Position numbers and translations under genes: made by a program
Part shown: piece by piece, positions 8,627 to 17,353 of the stretch
How positions within the stretch are numbered: position 1 is the stretch's first letter
How the letters are laid out: every line of letters begins with the position of its first letter
Notes under the pieces: model-generated
Databases searched by the model: none
Seen by the model: the letters and a program-made list of their open reading frames with translations, nothing else
Told to the model about the DNA's origin: nothing
Assembly (NCBI GenBank): GCA_001770015.1
Contig: MEQB01000043.1
Location: 1-56,632 of the forward strand
Direction: 5' to 3'
Length of the DNA stretch: 56,632 nt
From: Bdellovibrionales bacterium RIFOXYC1_FULL_37_79
Lineage (GTDB): Bacteria; Bdellovibrionota; Bacteriovoracia; Bacteriovoracales; Bacteriovoracaceae

Positions 8627-9955
8627 GTGAAGAAAGTCCTTTTTGTTGGAAAAAATAGCCAGTTTAATAATGCAATTGCATTAAATCTGGATGTTATTTT
8701 AAAGATTGAAGTTGTGTTCAAGTCAAAGATTGAAGATGTTTTAGAGTATTTAAAAGGCGGATCTGAGGTGGTTGATTTAATCATCGTGGCCAGTATGGTC
8801 AATGAAAAACATACCGCAGTTGAGATTTATAAGCATTTGCAAACCTATCAAATGGAAATTCCATTGGTATCCATGGAAAAAGATAGTGTTGGTGAAAAAG
8901 TTATTCGAAAATTGGATCCGGATCGCCCGGTGGAGGAAATTGTCAGCGAGATGGCCCAAATATTACAAATCGCTCCAGTTTTGGAAAATGAATCAACTCC
9001 AGAATTTTTTCCCATTCCAATCAAATATTATTATTTTATTGATGAGATTTTCGTACATACCTACATCAGGATAAAAAAAGAGAACAATCCTGACCATTAT
9101 GTGATGCGCTTTAGAAAAGGCGATATGTATATCAAAGGGGATATTAAAAAGTATTATGAAAAAGGGGTCAGTTTTTTTTATGTGAAATTTAACGATCGAC
9201 TCTATTTTGTCAACGAGGTCACTGATCGGATTATTTCTAAATTACAAAGTGAGCTGTCCGATGATGCTGAGAAAATTGCCTTGCTGGAAGACTGTAATGA
9301 CATTGTTTCAGGTCTTTTACTCACTCGGGGAATTTCTGACGAGACTGTCAAGCTCGCCAAAGCGAGCATGAAAAAAATGGAGGAAATTGTCTATACCTAT
9401 CCCAAACTGGGGGATTTGTTAAAACTGCTTTTAAACAATCCCACCAGCTTTAGATTCAGAAGAACCCAGCTGACCACTTATGTGGCCTTTCATATTGTTT
9501 CCAATATGGAATGGGGATCTACGGAACAGCAGGAGAAGCTGTCATTTGTGGCCTATTTTCATGACATAACTTTGCAGTGTGATAAGTATGCCATGATCAA
9601 AAACAATGAGGAAGTCATTGCAGCCAATTTAAATCAGTTTGACGAGCAGACGATTGTCTATCACGCCAAGAAAGCGGCAGAGCTGGTGAGAGATTATCCG
9701 CGGTTGCCCATTGGGGCGGATACCATCATACTCAGACATCATGGAACCATGGGGGGGCGGGGATTTGCTAAAACATTCAGCAATAATCTGGAGCCGCTTA
9801 CAGTAGTTTTTCTGATTGCCGAAGCTTATGCTAATTATTTATTGGAGTATTATGGAAATATAACTAATGCAGAAATTATGGATGAATTAAATATTGATTT
9901 TCCCAAAAGTCAGTATCGAAAAATAATAAAAACGCTGGTTAACTTCGAGTTTTAA
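8627..9955 (+). CDS. receiver-like / divergent HD-GYP domain protein
   Basis: 442 aa, GTG start after TAGGTAGG. Residues 1-110 resemble a response-regulator receiver fold, but the usual phosphoacceptor position reads DLIIVAS, so it may not be phosphorylated. The middle is unassigned. Residues about 290-430 look like an HD hydrolase domain: YFHD (H312-D313) and RHHGTMGGRGF (from R370), where a canonical HD-GYP has HHE and GxGYP. The GYP equivalent is degenerate, so c-di-GMP cleavage is uncertain. It is followed after 2 nt by an ABC transporter gene, implying one operon. Confidence 0.65.
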   Translation: MKKVLFVGKNSQFNNAIALNLDVILKIEVVFKSKIEDVLEYLKGGSEVVDLIIVASMVNEKHTAVEIYKHLQTYQMEIPLVSMEKDSVGEKVIRKLDPDRPVEEIVSEMAQILQIAPVLENESTPEFFPIPIKYYYFIDEIFVHTYIRIKKENNPDHYVMRFRKGDMYIKGDIKKYYEKGVSFFYVKFNDRLYFVNEVTDRIISKLQSELSDDAEKIALLEDCNDIVSGLLLTRGISDETVKLAKASMKKMEEIVYTYPKLGDLLKLLLNNPTSFRFRRTQLTTYVAFHIVSNMEWGSTEQQEKLSFVAYFHDITLQCDKYAMIKNNEEVIAANLNQFDEQTIVYHAKKAAELVRDYPRLPIGADTIILRHHGTMGGRGFAKTFSNNLEPLTVVFLIAEAYANYLLEYYGNITNAEIMDELNIDFPKSQYRKIIKTLVNFEF

Positions 9956-9957
9956 AA

Positions 9958-10674
9958 ATGAATGCTATTAATATCAAAAATCTTAAAAAGTTTTATGGAA
10001 ATCGTCTGATCTTGAATAATGTCAATTTAACGGTGCCAACCGGAGTGATTTTTGCCTTGCTAGGCCCAAACGGTGCCGGTAAAACAACTCTCTTAAAATC
10101 AATTTTGGGAATTACCAGATTTAAAGAAGGGGAGGTGGAGATTTTTGGCCAGATAAGTAAAAATCATGAGTCGCATACAAAGTTGGCTTACTTTCCCGAG
10201 AAGTTTAATTTTTTTCCTTATTTTACGGTGGAAGGTGTTTTGAAGTTTTATGGGAAGATGTATGGAGTGTCTTTCCAGGATTTAAACCAGCAAATCGATC
10301 AGGCTTTGGAGAAGGTCGAAATCATGGCTTTAAAAAATAGAAGGATTTCCCAAATTTCCAAAGGTGAATTGCAACGGGTGGGGATTGCTTCCATATTACT
10401 GGCCAGAGCCGAGCTTTATATTTTTGATGAACCTTTCTATGGGCTTGATCCGATTGGCATTAAAATTATAAAAAATATTTTTCAGGATCTGGCATCCCAC
10501 CATAAAACCGTATTTATCAATTCTCACATCCTGGGTGAAGTTGAAAAAATCGCCAGAGAAATTGCCATCATCAACAAAGGACAGATTTTATATAGTGGGG
10601 ATGTGGAGGCGTTTATGAATGGTAGCAGCCTGGAGGATTCTTTTTACACGATCATAAAAGGGGTGCCAGCATGA
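9958..10674 (+). CDS. ABC transporter ATP-binding protein
   Basis: 238 aa with Walker A GPNGAGKTT (residues 36-44), a degenerate signature ISKGELQRV in place of LSGGQ, Walker B LYIFDEP and a switch histidine in INSHILGE. The size and the PFYGLDP motif fit exporters that pair with ABC-2 type permeases such as NosF/NosY. The last four bases overlap the permease start. The substrate is unknown. Confidence 0.92.
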   Translation: MNAINIKNLKKFYGNRLILNNVNLTVPTGVIFALLGPNGAGKTTLLKSILGITRFKEGEVEIFGQISKNHESHTKLAYFPEKFNFFPYFTVEGVLKFYGKMYGVSFQDLNQQIDQALEKVEIMALKNRRISQISKGELQRVGIASILLARAELYIFDEPFYGLDPIGIKIIKNIFQDLASHHKTVFINSHILGEVEKIAREIAIINKGQILYSGDVEAFMNGSSLEDSFYTIIKGVPA

Positions 10675-11486
10675 ATAATGTAATCATGAAAGCGTTGTTG
10701 ATCAACACTTTTCAAAAAGAAATTCGAAATAAAACTTTATTATTTTTATTTGTGTTATCGCTTTTTTTAATCATATTGATCAATCAAATCTCGGTTTTTT
10801 TTGTGAGCAATCCCTCCGTGGGACAAGGATTTGAGTGGAGTCATACTAAAATGTCTTTTTTGTACGAAATCATTTCTGCCTGGGGGGGCATGCTGGGCTT
10901 TATATTGGGGGTCAGTACCATTAAAAGTGATATGGATTGCGGGGTCTCTCAGCAAATCGTGGCATTTCCGGTCAGACCAGCTTTTTATCTCGCTAATCGC
11001 TTGCTTGGGACTTGGTTGATAGTTAATTTTTATTATATTGTGACCTTGGTTTTAGCTTTGTTGGTATTTGCATTTTCTGGCGATCAGCTGGCACTAAGTT
11101 ATAAAATATTTTTGTCGTTTGGGGTCTTTAGTCTCAAAATATTGGTATGTATCACGTTGGCAGCTCTTCTTTCTATTCATTTTTCAAAAGTCATAGCATT
11201 TGTATCAAGCATTGTACTTTTTACGATTATGAATATATCCAATGCTCATTTTGCCAAGGAATTTGCGTGGAGTGAGCTAGGTCCGTTTTCGGTGATTGGC
11301 CTGCTGGTTCATTGGCTGCTTCCCAGAGTGGACACCATCAGTGGATTATCCAAAAATCTATTAATGGATCAAAATGCTTTGATGTTTAATTTATATGAGG
11401 GAGGACATTTTTTATTTTCCTACGCATTTTTGTTCTGGGTTACTTATCTGTCACTAAAGAGCAAGGATTATCAGGGGGGTGAATAG
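10671..11486 (+). CDS. ABC-2 type transporter permease
   Basis: 271 aa with about six membrane helices. The first helix starts near residue 22, and a cytoplasmic stretch around GVSTIKSDMDCGVSQQIVAF is typical of NosY-like ABC-2 permeases, where it contacts the ATPase. It overlaps the ATPase gene by 4 bp, so the two form one exporter. No substrate-binding protein is present. Confidence 0.85.
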   Translation: MNNVIMKALLINTFQKEIRNKTLLFLFVLSLFLIILINQISVFFVSNPSVGQGFEWSHTKMSFLYEIISAWGGMLGFILGVSTIKSDMDCGVSQQIVAFPVRPAFYLANRLLGTWLIVNFYYIVTLVLALLVFAFSGDQLALSYKIFLSFGVFSLKILVCITLAALLSIHFSKVIAFVSSIVLFTIMNISNAHFAKEFAWSELGPFSVIGLLVHWLLPRVDTISGLSKNLLMDQNALMFNLYEGGHFLFSYAFLFWVTYLSLKSKDYQGGE

Positions 11487-11576
11487 TCAATTCCCCGGTA
11501 AAACTAACCCAGTTGTTAATAATGGTCAGGGTTATATCATGATATATGAAAAGAATTTTCAAGGTTAAATTAAAAA

Positions 11577-12827
11577 ATGATGATGATGAAGAAAATAACA
11601 AAAGATTTTTATAATCAATTGATTCAAGCGTACAAGATTGTCGACGTGAAAAAATGGATTCGTACCTCCTTGCTGTTTGGTATGGCCTTCATGGGCTTGT
11701 TCGTGGTTATTGTGCTGGTTATTTTATCTCTGGTGCAATATGGGGGGGGGGTTACCCCGTATCTGGTGGATCTATTCCCCCAGAGTTATTTGATGTTACA
11801 AAAAATTGATAAAAGTTTTGGCGAACCCAATACTTTTGGATTGTTATTATTTTTCTTTCCAGTAGCTTTGATGATGATCGGATATGTTTTATACCTGATG
11901 GAAAATTATCTGGATAAGTTGCTGGGATTTCTCCAAGAGAGAAGTTCTATAAAGCGAGCTGCCTTGTATTGGACTCTCCTGGCCTTGGTCCCTATTCCAT
12001 ACTACGGTTCCTGGGCCTATTCAATTTTCAGTTCGATTGTCCCCATGGATTACGGTGATTTTTTTATTTTTGAGTTGTTAATTGGAGTCGGCATTCTTTT
12101 TCTTTCCATTTTCTCCTATACCATTACATATAAGATACTCAGCAAGCATATTTTTGACTGGGAATCATCGATAAAAGCTGGTCTGGTGGCGGGGATTACT
12201 TTTGAAATATTTAAGTATATTTTCATTTTCTTTTTGAAAAATAATATGGAATTTGCCGCTACAAAATCCTTGGTTATCGGCTTTGTACTTTTTGGAATTT
12301 GGTTTTGTGTCAATGGTGCTATTTATGCAATGAGCGGGATCATTGGTTATTACATCCAGTTTAGAAAAGTGTTCAATCAAAAAAATAAAAACTTATTATT
12401 AATAAGTGAGGGTCGTTCTACCAGGGAAATCGCCCTTATTTGCTTGTTGGAACTTATTAAAAGATTTTATAATACGAAAGATGTTTGTGATTACAACAGT
12501 GTGGGGCTTACGGTGCAAGAGATTTGCGAGCATTGTATGATCACTCCTAAACGGGCAAAAAATATATTGCTGCATTTAAAGAAAGTTAAGCTGGTAAGAA
12601 TTCTTTATGACGACGAGATGGAATTGGTGGTGCTTAATTTTTTCCCAGAAAATTTGAAATTGGTGAATTTTATATCCATCATAGAAGAGAGGAAAAATAT
12701 AGAGGATTTATCCAAACTACCGGATAACAAGGCCTCTGCATGGTTCTGGTTGAGTTATCAAGAGGGTCTGAATAAAGCTTATGGCGAAAAATCCATGAAG
12801 GATCTTTACGAGACTCAAGTCAGTTAA
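11577..12827 (+). CDS. YihY/BrkB-like membrane protein with C-terminal winged helix
   Basis: 416 aa. Six hydrophobic segments lie between residues 28 and 260, arranged like the YihY (formerly 'RNase BN') family. A soluble C-terminus of about 150 residues follows, in which GLTVQEICEHCMITPKRAKNILLHL has a winged-helix pattern. Some YihY-type proteins carry such an extension. The function of the family is unresolved, with envelope or transport roles suggested. The ATG cluster at 11577-11585 makes the exact start uncertain. The stop overlaps the convergent recJ stop by 4 bp. Confidence 0.6.
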   Translation: MMMMKKITKDFYNQLIQAYKIVDVKKWIRTSLLFGMAFMGLFVVIVLVILSLVQYGGGVTPYLVDLFPQSYLMLQKIDKSFGEPNTFGLLLFFFPVALMMIGYVLYLMENYLDKLLGFLQERSSIKRAALYWTLLALVPIPYYGSWAYSIFSSIVPMDYGDFFIFELLIGVGILFLSIFSYTITYKILSKHIFDWESSIKAGLVAGITFEIFKYIFIFFLKNNMEFAATKSLVIGFVLFGIWFCVNGAIYAMSGIIGYYIQFRKVFNQKNKNLLLISEGRSTREIALICLLELIKRFYNTKDVCDYNSVGLTVQEICEHCMITPKRAKNILLHLKKVKLVRILYDDEMELVVLNFFPENLKLVNFISIIEERKNIEDLSKLPDNKASAWFWLSYQEGLNKAYGEKSMKDLYETQVS

Positions 12828-14569
12828 AACCCCCATTTGATTTTTTTGATTTGAAGCTGGATATATTGATTTCCATTCCATCTATTTATACCTAGATTAT
12901 AAAACACCCATAAAGGGGTGTGATTTTTTTGCTGTTCGAGGTAGAGTTTTTCGGGATGAGGATTGTTCCAAGAGCCGATATAGTTGAAACTGATTCCTCT
13001 AAGTTTTATGGAAGGATCGTTCAAGCACCCCAGCTCAAAGCGCACATGTTTTTCCTTTAAGATTTCAAAGGAGAGTATTTTGACGTCAGAGGATCGAAAT
13101 AATGGTTTGGGGTTGGCGTTTCCAAACGGTTCAAGATATTCCAGCTGTTTCAAAAGACCCGGTGAAATGTCTTTAAATTTTATTTCAAGATCGTGTTCAA
13201 GGGTATGAACTCTTTCTGCAAAAGGGATCCGGGAGATAATGGATCTTATTCTTTGCTCAAAAAGGGGCAAATTGTTTTTATCCATGGTCAGGCCGGCTGC
13301 CGAGGCATGACCGCCAAATTTAATAAATAAATCAGAACATTCTTTCAAGCATTCATAAATGTTTAGTGTCCCGGCCGTGCGGGCAGAAGCTTTCACCAGG
13401 CCTGGTTCGCTGGCATCTGTAAAAATGATGGCGGGATGGGAGAATTCCTCGACTAGTTTGGAGGCAACTATACCGATTACCCCCTCATGCCAATGAGGGG
13501 CGTAGCAGATGCTGATAAGATTATCATCACTGCTCATTTTTTTCTTGAGGAGTTCCTTGGCCTCTTCAAAAATATCGTTTTGCAGACGTTTTCTTTCATT
13601 GTTACAATTTTCCAAGTGATTGTAGTTTAAAAAAACCACCTCTGAATCGTTGCTGGTCAGTAGCTCCAGGGCCTTTCGGGGATGATCAAGCCTTCCTTTG
13701 GAATTAATCAGTGGACCAATATTAAAGGCGATGTGTTCGCTTGGTAAAAAATCCATGTGAAAATGTTCCCGATCAAGGAATTTTTTTAGCCCCAAGAAAC
13801 TGCTTTTGGTGATTTGCTTGAGCCCATGGCGCACCAGCAATAGATTGGTATTTTTCAGAGGAGCCAGGTCACTGATGGTACCAATTGCTACCAGCTCCAA
13901 CAGACTATAGATGGAGGGACATGGGGTGTTTTTTTCTTCCAGTAATCTTTTGACTTGCAAAGCAAGGGCAAAAGCCACCCCCACTCCGGCCAGGCATTTA
14001 AGCGGGGAATCAGCGGGTTCATCTCTGCGGTTGGGATTGATCACCAGCGCACAAGGGAGATCCTGGTCCGGATCATCCTTGTGATGGTCAGTGATAATCA
14101 AGTTCATTCCTTTTTCTTTGGCGTATAATGCTGCCTCATGACTGTTAATTCCGCAATCAACGGTGATGAGGAGATCAATGTGGTGGAAAAGGGCCTGGTC
14201 AATGGAGGAAAGATGAAGTCCGTATCCTTCAATAAACCGGTCCGGTTGAAAAACTTTTATTTCAACCCCGATAAGTTTAAAAAAATGATAAAGCAGGGCA
14301 CACGAAGTGGTTCCATCCACGTCATAGTCACCAAAAACCGCAATGTTTTTATTTTCGTTTACGCATTTTACAATCAGTTCACCGGCGTTTCGAAGATCGA
14401 GCAGGTTGGTCAAATCAGGGAGATCATTTAAATTCCAGGAAAAGAACTCATTAATTTCCGATTGCCCCCAACCCCTTTTGCTGAGAATTTGTAAAATAAT
14501 GGGATGAATGTTGCTTAAATTTATTTGATCCATAAAATACTTGAGTAAAGGACTATAGCGTTCAATCAA
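12824..14569 (-). CDS. recJ: single-stranded-DNA-specific 5'-3' exonuclease RecJ
   Basis: 581 aa, normal RecJ length. The DHH-family metal motifs are present: GDYDVDGTTS (residues 80-89), VDCGIN and TDHH (160-163). A DHHA1 motif GGHASAAGLT lies near residue 405, followed by the OB-like C-terminal part. RecJ degrades single-stranded DNA in recombination and mismatch repair. The start is TTG and has no evident Shine-Dalgarno sequence. The next Met (MDQIN, codon 13) also lacks one, so the N-terminus is approximate. No terminator separates its 3' end from the convergent gene. Confidence 0.95.
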   Translation of the reverse strand: MIERYSPLLKYFMDQINLSNIHPIILQILSKRGWGQSEINEFFSWNLNDLPDLTNLLDLRNAGELIVKCVNENKNIAVFGDYDVDGTTSCALLYHFFKLIGVEIKVFQPDRFIEGYGLHLSSIDQALFHHIDLLITVDCGINSHEAALYAKEKGMNLIITDHHKDDPDQDLPCALVINPNRRDEPADSPLKCLAGVGVAFALALQVKRLLEEKNTPCPSIYSLLELVAIGTISDLAPLKNTNLLLVRHGLKQITKSSFLGLKKFLDREHFHMDFLPSEHIAFNIGPLINSKGRLDHPRKALELLTSNDSEVVFLNYNHLENCNNERKRLQNDIFEEAKELLKKKMSSDDNLISICYAPHWHEGVIGIVASKLVEEFSHPAIIFTDASEPGLVKASARTAGTLNIYECLKECSDLFIKFGGHASAAGLTMDKNNLPLFEQRIRSIISRIPFAERVHTLEHDLEIKFKDISPGLLKQLEYLEPFGNANPKPLFRSSDVKILSFEILKEKHVRFELGCLNDPSIKLRGISFNYIGSWNNPHPEKLYLEQQKNHTPLWVFYNLGINRWNGNQYIQLQIKKIKWGF

Positions 14570-14605
14570 GATTTATGGAACAAAATATTGTAAAAATTTG
14601 AAATT

Positions 14606-14854
14606 CTACCAAATCGTATAGAGGCCTTTGATCAGTAGATCCTCTTGAAGTTCTGATACATGTGAAAACAACTGCTTAAATTCACTGGTATTTTTGGCGT
14701 GCACCTTGCCAAAGTACTGGCATGGCAGGAATGGTTTTTTACAATGGGGACATCTTTCCACTTCATGTAGCGACTCGATAATTTCCCCGCAGATATGACA
14801 TTTTTTGATGATTGTTTTGTCTTTGACCTTGGATGGTATTAATTCCATACTCAT
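14606..14854 (-). CDS. small zinc-ribbon protein, function unknown
   Basis: 82 aa. Four cysteines in CHICGE and CPHCKK, about 16 residues apart, form a treble-clef or rubredoxin-like zinc ribbon. A further Cys (PCQYFGK) follows. AGAGG sits 6 nt before the ATG. It lies directly upstream of recJ on the same strand with a 36-nt gap, so the two may share a transcript. No enzymatic motif is visible. Confidence 0.7.
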   Translation of the reverse strand: MSMELIPSKVKDKTIIKKCHICGEIIESLHEVERCPHCKKPFLPCQYFGKVHAKNTSEFKQLFSHVSELQEDLLIKGLYTIW

Positions 14855-14990
14855 TGTAAACCTCTAAAGTTTTCCAGGCGGTCCCTGCTTTTATTTGCTT
14901 GCTTCATGCTGCAAATATTACCTACCCTCTCCTCGTCATAGATATGAAAATGTTTAGGAAAAATTTGCCGCTACATTTTAGTCAATTATT

Positions 14991-15024
14991 AACAAAAAAG
15001 ACCCCCGCAGGAGTCTTCTTTGTT
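14991..15024 (-). terminator. terminator of the coiled-coil repeat protein gene
   Basis: AAGAC-N-CC (14998-15005) pairs with GG-N-GTCTT (15010-15017) around a four-base loop. Read on the minus strand, a run of T follows. It lies about 45 nt downstream of the stop at 15066. Confidence 0.75.
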
Positions 15025-15065
15025 TTGATTATTTATCTATTTAAAGAGACTTAGAATAAAGCTCT

Positions 15066-16625
15066 TTAGGATTGGTTTACGGTTCCATTACCACCCCATT
15101 GATTGACAGTTCCAAAATTAAAGCCAACATTTGGTCTATTCCCTCTAAAAAAGTTATTACCACCGACATATTTATTCATCCAACTTTCTTCTGCATTATA
15201 GTGTTGCGAAAAGGGATTGAAAGGATTAAACGTCGCTCCCTGGGGATTGTAGTCACCCTTTAGCATGGCACCGAGGACCAGTCCCTGGAATAGTCCGTTA
15301 TTCATCTGACTGTTGTTTTGCATGTTGCTGGCGATACCGGCCAGGGTTACGGACATTTGCTTTTGAGTTTCTATCATGGCAGCTAGGCCCTGGGAAATGG
15401 GGGTCATGATCTTCTCAAGTATGGGTGCCATAAATTTTTCAATGCCTGCCAAATAATTTCCAGATTCTTTTTCTTTTTCTTCTTTTGCTTTTTTCTTTCT
15501 GGTGAAAAAGCGATCGAATTTTTTAGTTAAACTGGTGATGCTTCCTTCGAGTGCGCTGATTCTTTTATCCACCTTTTCTTCCTTGCAGTCGCCGATGCAA
15601 TCCTGGTCGGCGTCGGCTTTAGCAATTTCATCTGCCTGTTCCTCCATACGATCATCTACTTCACTCAAGAATGCTTTTTCTTCTTGTTCAGCTTTGTAAG
15701 CCTTTTCTGCCTCGGCTCGCAGCTCTTTGCCGTCCAGATTTCCTTTTTTATATTTAGTCAGGGCCATTTGAATTTCTTCTTCAATGGCTTCCTTTTTTTC
15801 ATGTAATTTAGCCAATCGTTCTTGAAAGGCGTTCGGAAAATTGGCTGCCTTAAAGTCCTGGCCAGCTAGTTTGGGGCCAACTTCTAACACCTTGGCTATA
15901 AGTTCTGCTTGTGCCACTAACTCTTTCCCGTCAAGATTTTCGTTATTGTATTTGTTCATAGCCGTTTTAATAATTTGCTCCTCGATAGTTTCTCTTTTGC
16001 GATGTAATTCAGCTAGCCGATCAATGGCTTCTTTAGTTAATTTGTTTTTTACAATTAAATAATCTGGATTACCGAAAGACAGTTGTGCCTCATAATCTTT
16101 TTTTCTTTCAATTGCTATTTTTTCCAATTGATAGTCAACATCGGCCCAGGCCAGTGAATCTTCATGTTCTTGTTCTCGTTTTAAGTATTCTTTTTCAGCA
16201 TTTGTAAGGTTTACTGTGCTTGAAGTAAAAGTGGTTTTATTGGATTGTTTTGTTGTTCCTGGATCAGTCGGTGTTGGTTTATTGGATTTGTAATCAAGTT
16301 CCTTTCTATCACGTAATTCTTCTTCTTCATATTTAGCTTTAGTTATTTTTTCTGCTTTCTTTTTTTCTAGCTCACGAAGTTCCTTTCCATCGAGATAAGC
16401 AATTTTTTTTCGTTCCTGATCGGCAATAAGCAAATTAGTTATCATTTTACGTATTTCTTTTCCTCTTTCTAGGTTTGCTTCAGCCAGTTGTTTTTTTAGT
16501 GCATCTACTCGTCGTTGTTCTAGGATAGAACTTGTTGCTACTGAGTCATCAGCAAAAGTCTTGATGGGAACTGCAATGGCACTTAGTAGTGCGATACTGA
16601 GTAAATAGTGCTTAAACTTAAACAT
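15066..16625 (-). CDS. secreted coiled-coil protein with LDGKEL repeats
   Basis: 519 aa from the ATG at 16625, which has AGAGGAGG just upstream (an in-frame TTG at 16646 would place that site inside the gene). Residues 1-25 are a signal peptide ending TFA. The body is highly charged and helical, with three degenerate copies of a unit ending in LDGKEL (residues 78-83, 231-236, 297-302). The last two copies are about 66 residues apart and also share a (D/E)RLA(E/K)LH start. A CIGDC pair follows near 343-347, then a lysine-rich coil. The tail is Asn/Gly/Phe-rich. No known family is recognised. Periplasmic or surface location is inferred. Confidence 0.75.
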   Translation of the reverse strand: MFKFKHYLLSIALLSAIAVPIKTFADDSVATSSILEQRRVDALKKQLAEANLERGKEIRKMITNLLIADQERKKIAYLDGKELRELEKKKAEKITKAKYEEEELRDRKELDYKSNKPTPTDPGTTKQSNKTTFTSSTVNLTNAEKEYLKREQEHEDSLAWADVDYQLEKIAIERKKDYEAQLSFGNPDYLIVKNKLTKEAIDRLAELHRKRETIEEQIIKTAMNKYNNENLDGKELVAQAELIAKVLEVGPKLAGQDFKAANFPNAFQERLAKLHEKKEAIEEEIQMALTKYKKGNLDGKELRAEAEKAYKAEQEEKAFLSEVDDRMEEQADEIAKADADQDCIGDCKEEKVDKRISALEGSITSLTKKFDRFFTRKKKAKEEKEKESGNYLAGIEKFMAPILEKIMTPISQGLAAMIETQKQMSVTLAGIASNMQNNSQMNNGLFQGLVLGAMLKGDYNPQGATFNPFNPFSQHYNAEESWMNKYVGGNNFFRGNRPNVGFNFGTVNQWGGNGTVNQS

Positions 16626-16809
16626 AAGGCCTCCTCTTGTGGTCAATCGAATAAAAAAAACGTATGTCTAAGTTTGATTCGTGCAATTATGGTGCCATGC
16701 AAAATATAGGCAAAGCGCTATAAAATCAATATATTCGATTAAATAAAATGTATAAATATCATACAACTAGGTAAAATTGTGTAGAAAAATTAGTTAAAAA
16801 TAAATATAT

Positions 16810-17178
16810 TTAATTTATGCTTTCGATAGCCTGCATTTGTTGATTGAAAATCTTTTGCAGCTTTTTGGTCATTTTCATTTCTTGTCTTAGTCTTAAGGAC
16901 TCAATTTTTCTTTTAACCAGCAGTTCATTTTGTTTTTCAAGCTTGGCCCGAAGATTTTTCATACGATCCGCCTGACTGGTTTTTTCGGTGTATTTGCCAT
17001 CTATGGATATGGGTTCGTAGGTTAAGGAGCGGTCTTCGCTGTCATCGGCTATGTTTAATGGTTCTTCGGTTTGAGTGGTTTTAGTGGAGGGGTCACTTGC
17101 TATTTTATCGGAGGGTTGTTCATTTGCAATGGTGTGTAAGGAGAGGGCCAAAAGGGTGAGAATCAGTACAAGTTTCAT
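16810..17178 (-). CDS. small exported coiled-coil protein
   Basis: 122 aa with a signal peptide (MKLVLILTLLALSLHTIANE). A Ser/Thr/Asp-rich linker follows, then a basic helical segment (about residues 68-118) with heptad-like leucines. It is not recognised as a known family. It lies upstream of the larger coiled-coil exported protein on the same strand, and the 185-nt gap between them leaves room for a separate promoter. The two may act together, but this is only positional inference. Confidence 0.65.
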   Translation of the reverse strand: MKLVLILTLLALSLHTIANEQPSDKIASDPSTKTTQTEEPLNIADDSEDRSLTYEPISIDGKYTEKTSQADRMKNLRAKLEKQNELLVKRKIESLRLRQEMKMTKKLQKIFNQQMQAIESIN

Positions 17179-17353
17179 ACGGTGAGCTCCTAAAAACTGG
17201 TGAATTAGGGGTGATATATCAAGTTAAAGACGATCTGCAAATACTTTTAGTAATATTTTCAAAAAAGTACTGGTTTGTATTTATAGAGGCAAACAGCTGC
17301 TTGAAATGAGATTTTATTATATAATAATCTTATTTTTGTAAGGTTAACGACGG

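Noticed and set aside
11577-12827. Ribonuclease BN
   Set aside because: The YihY family was once given this name in error. The protein is a polytopic membrane protein without nuclease motifs.
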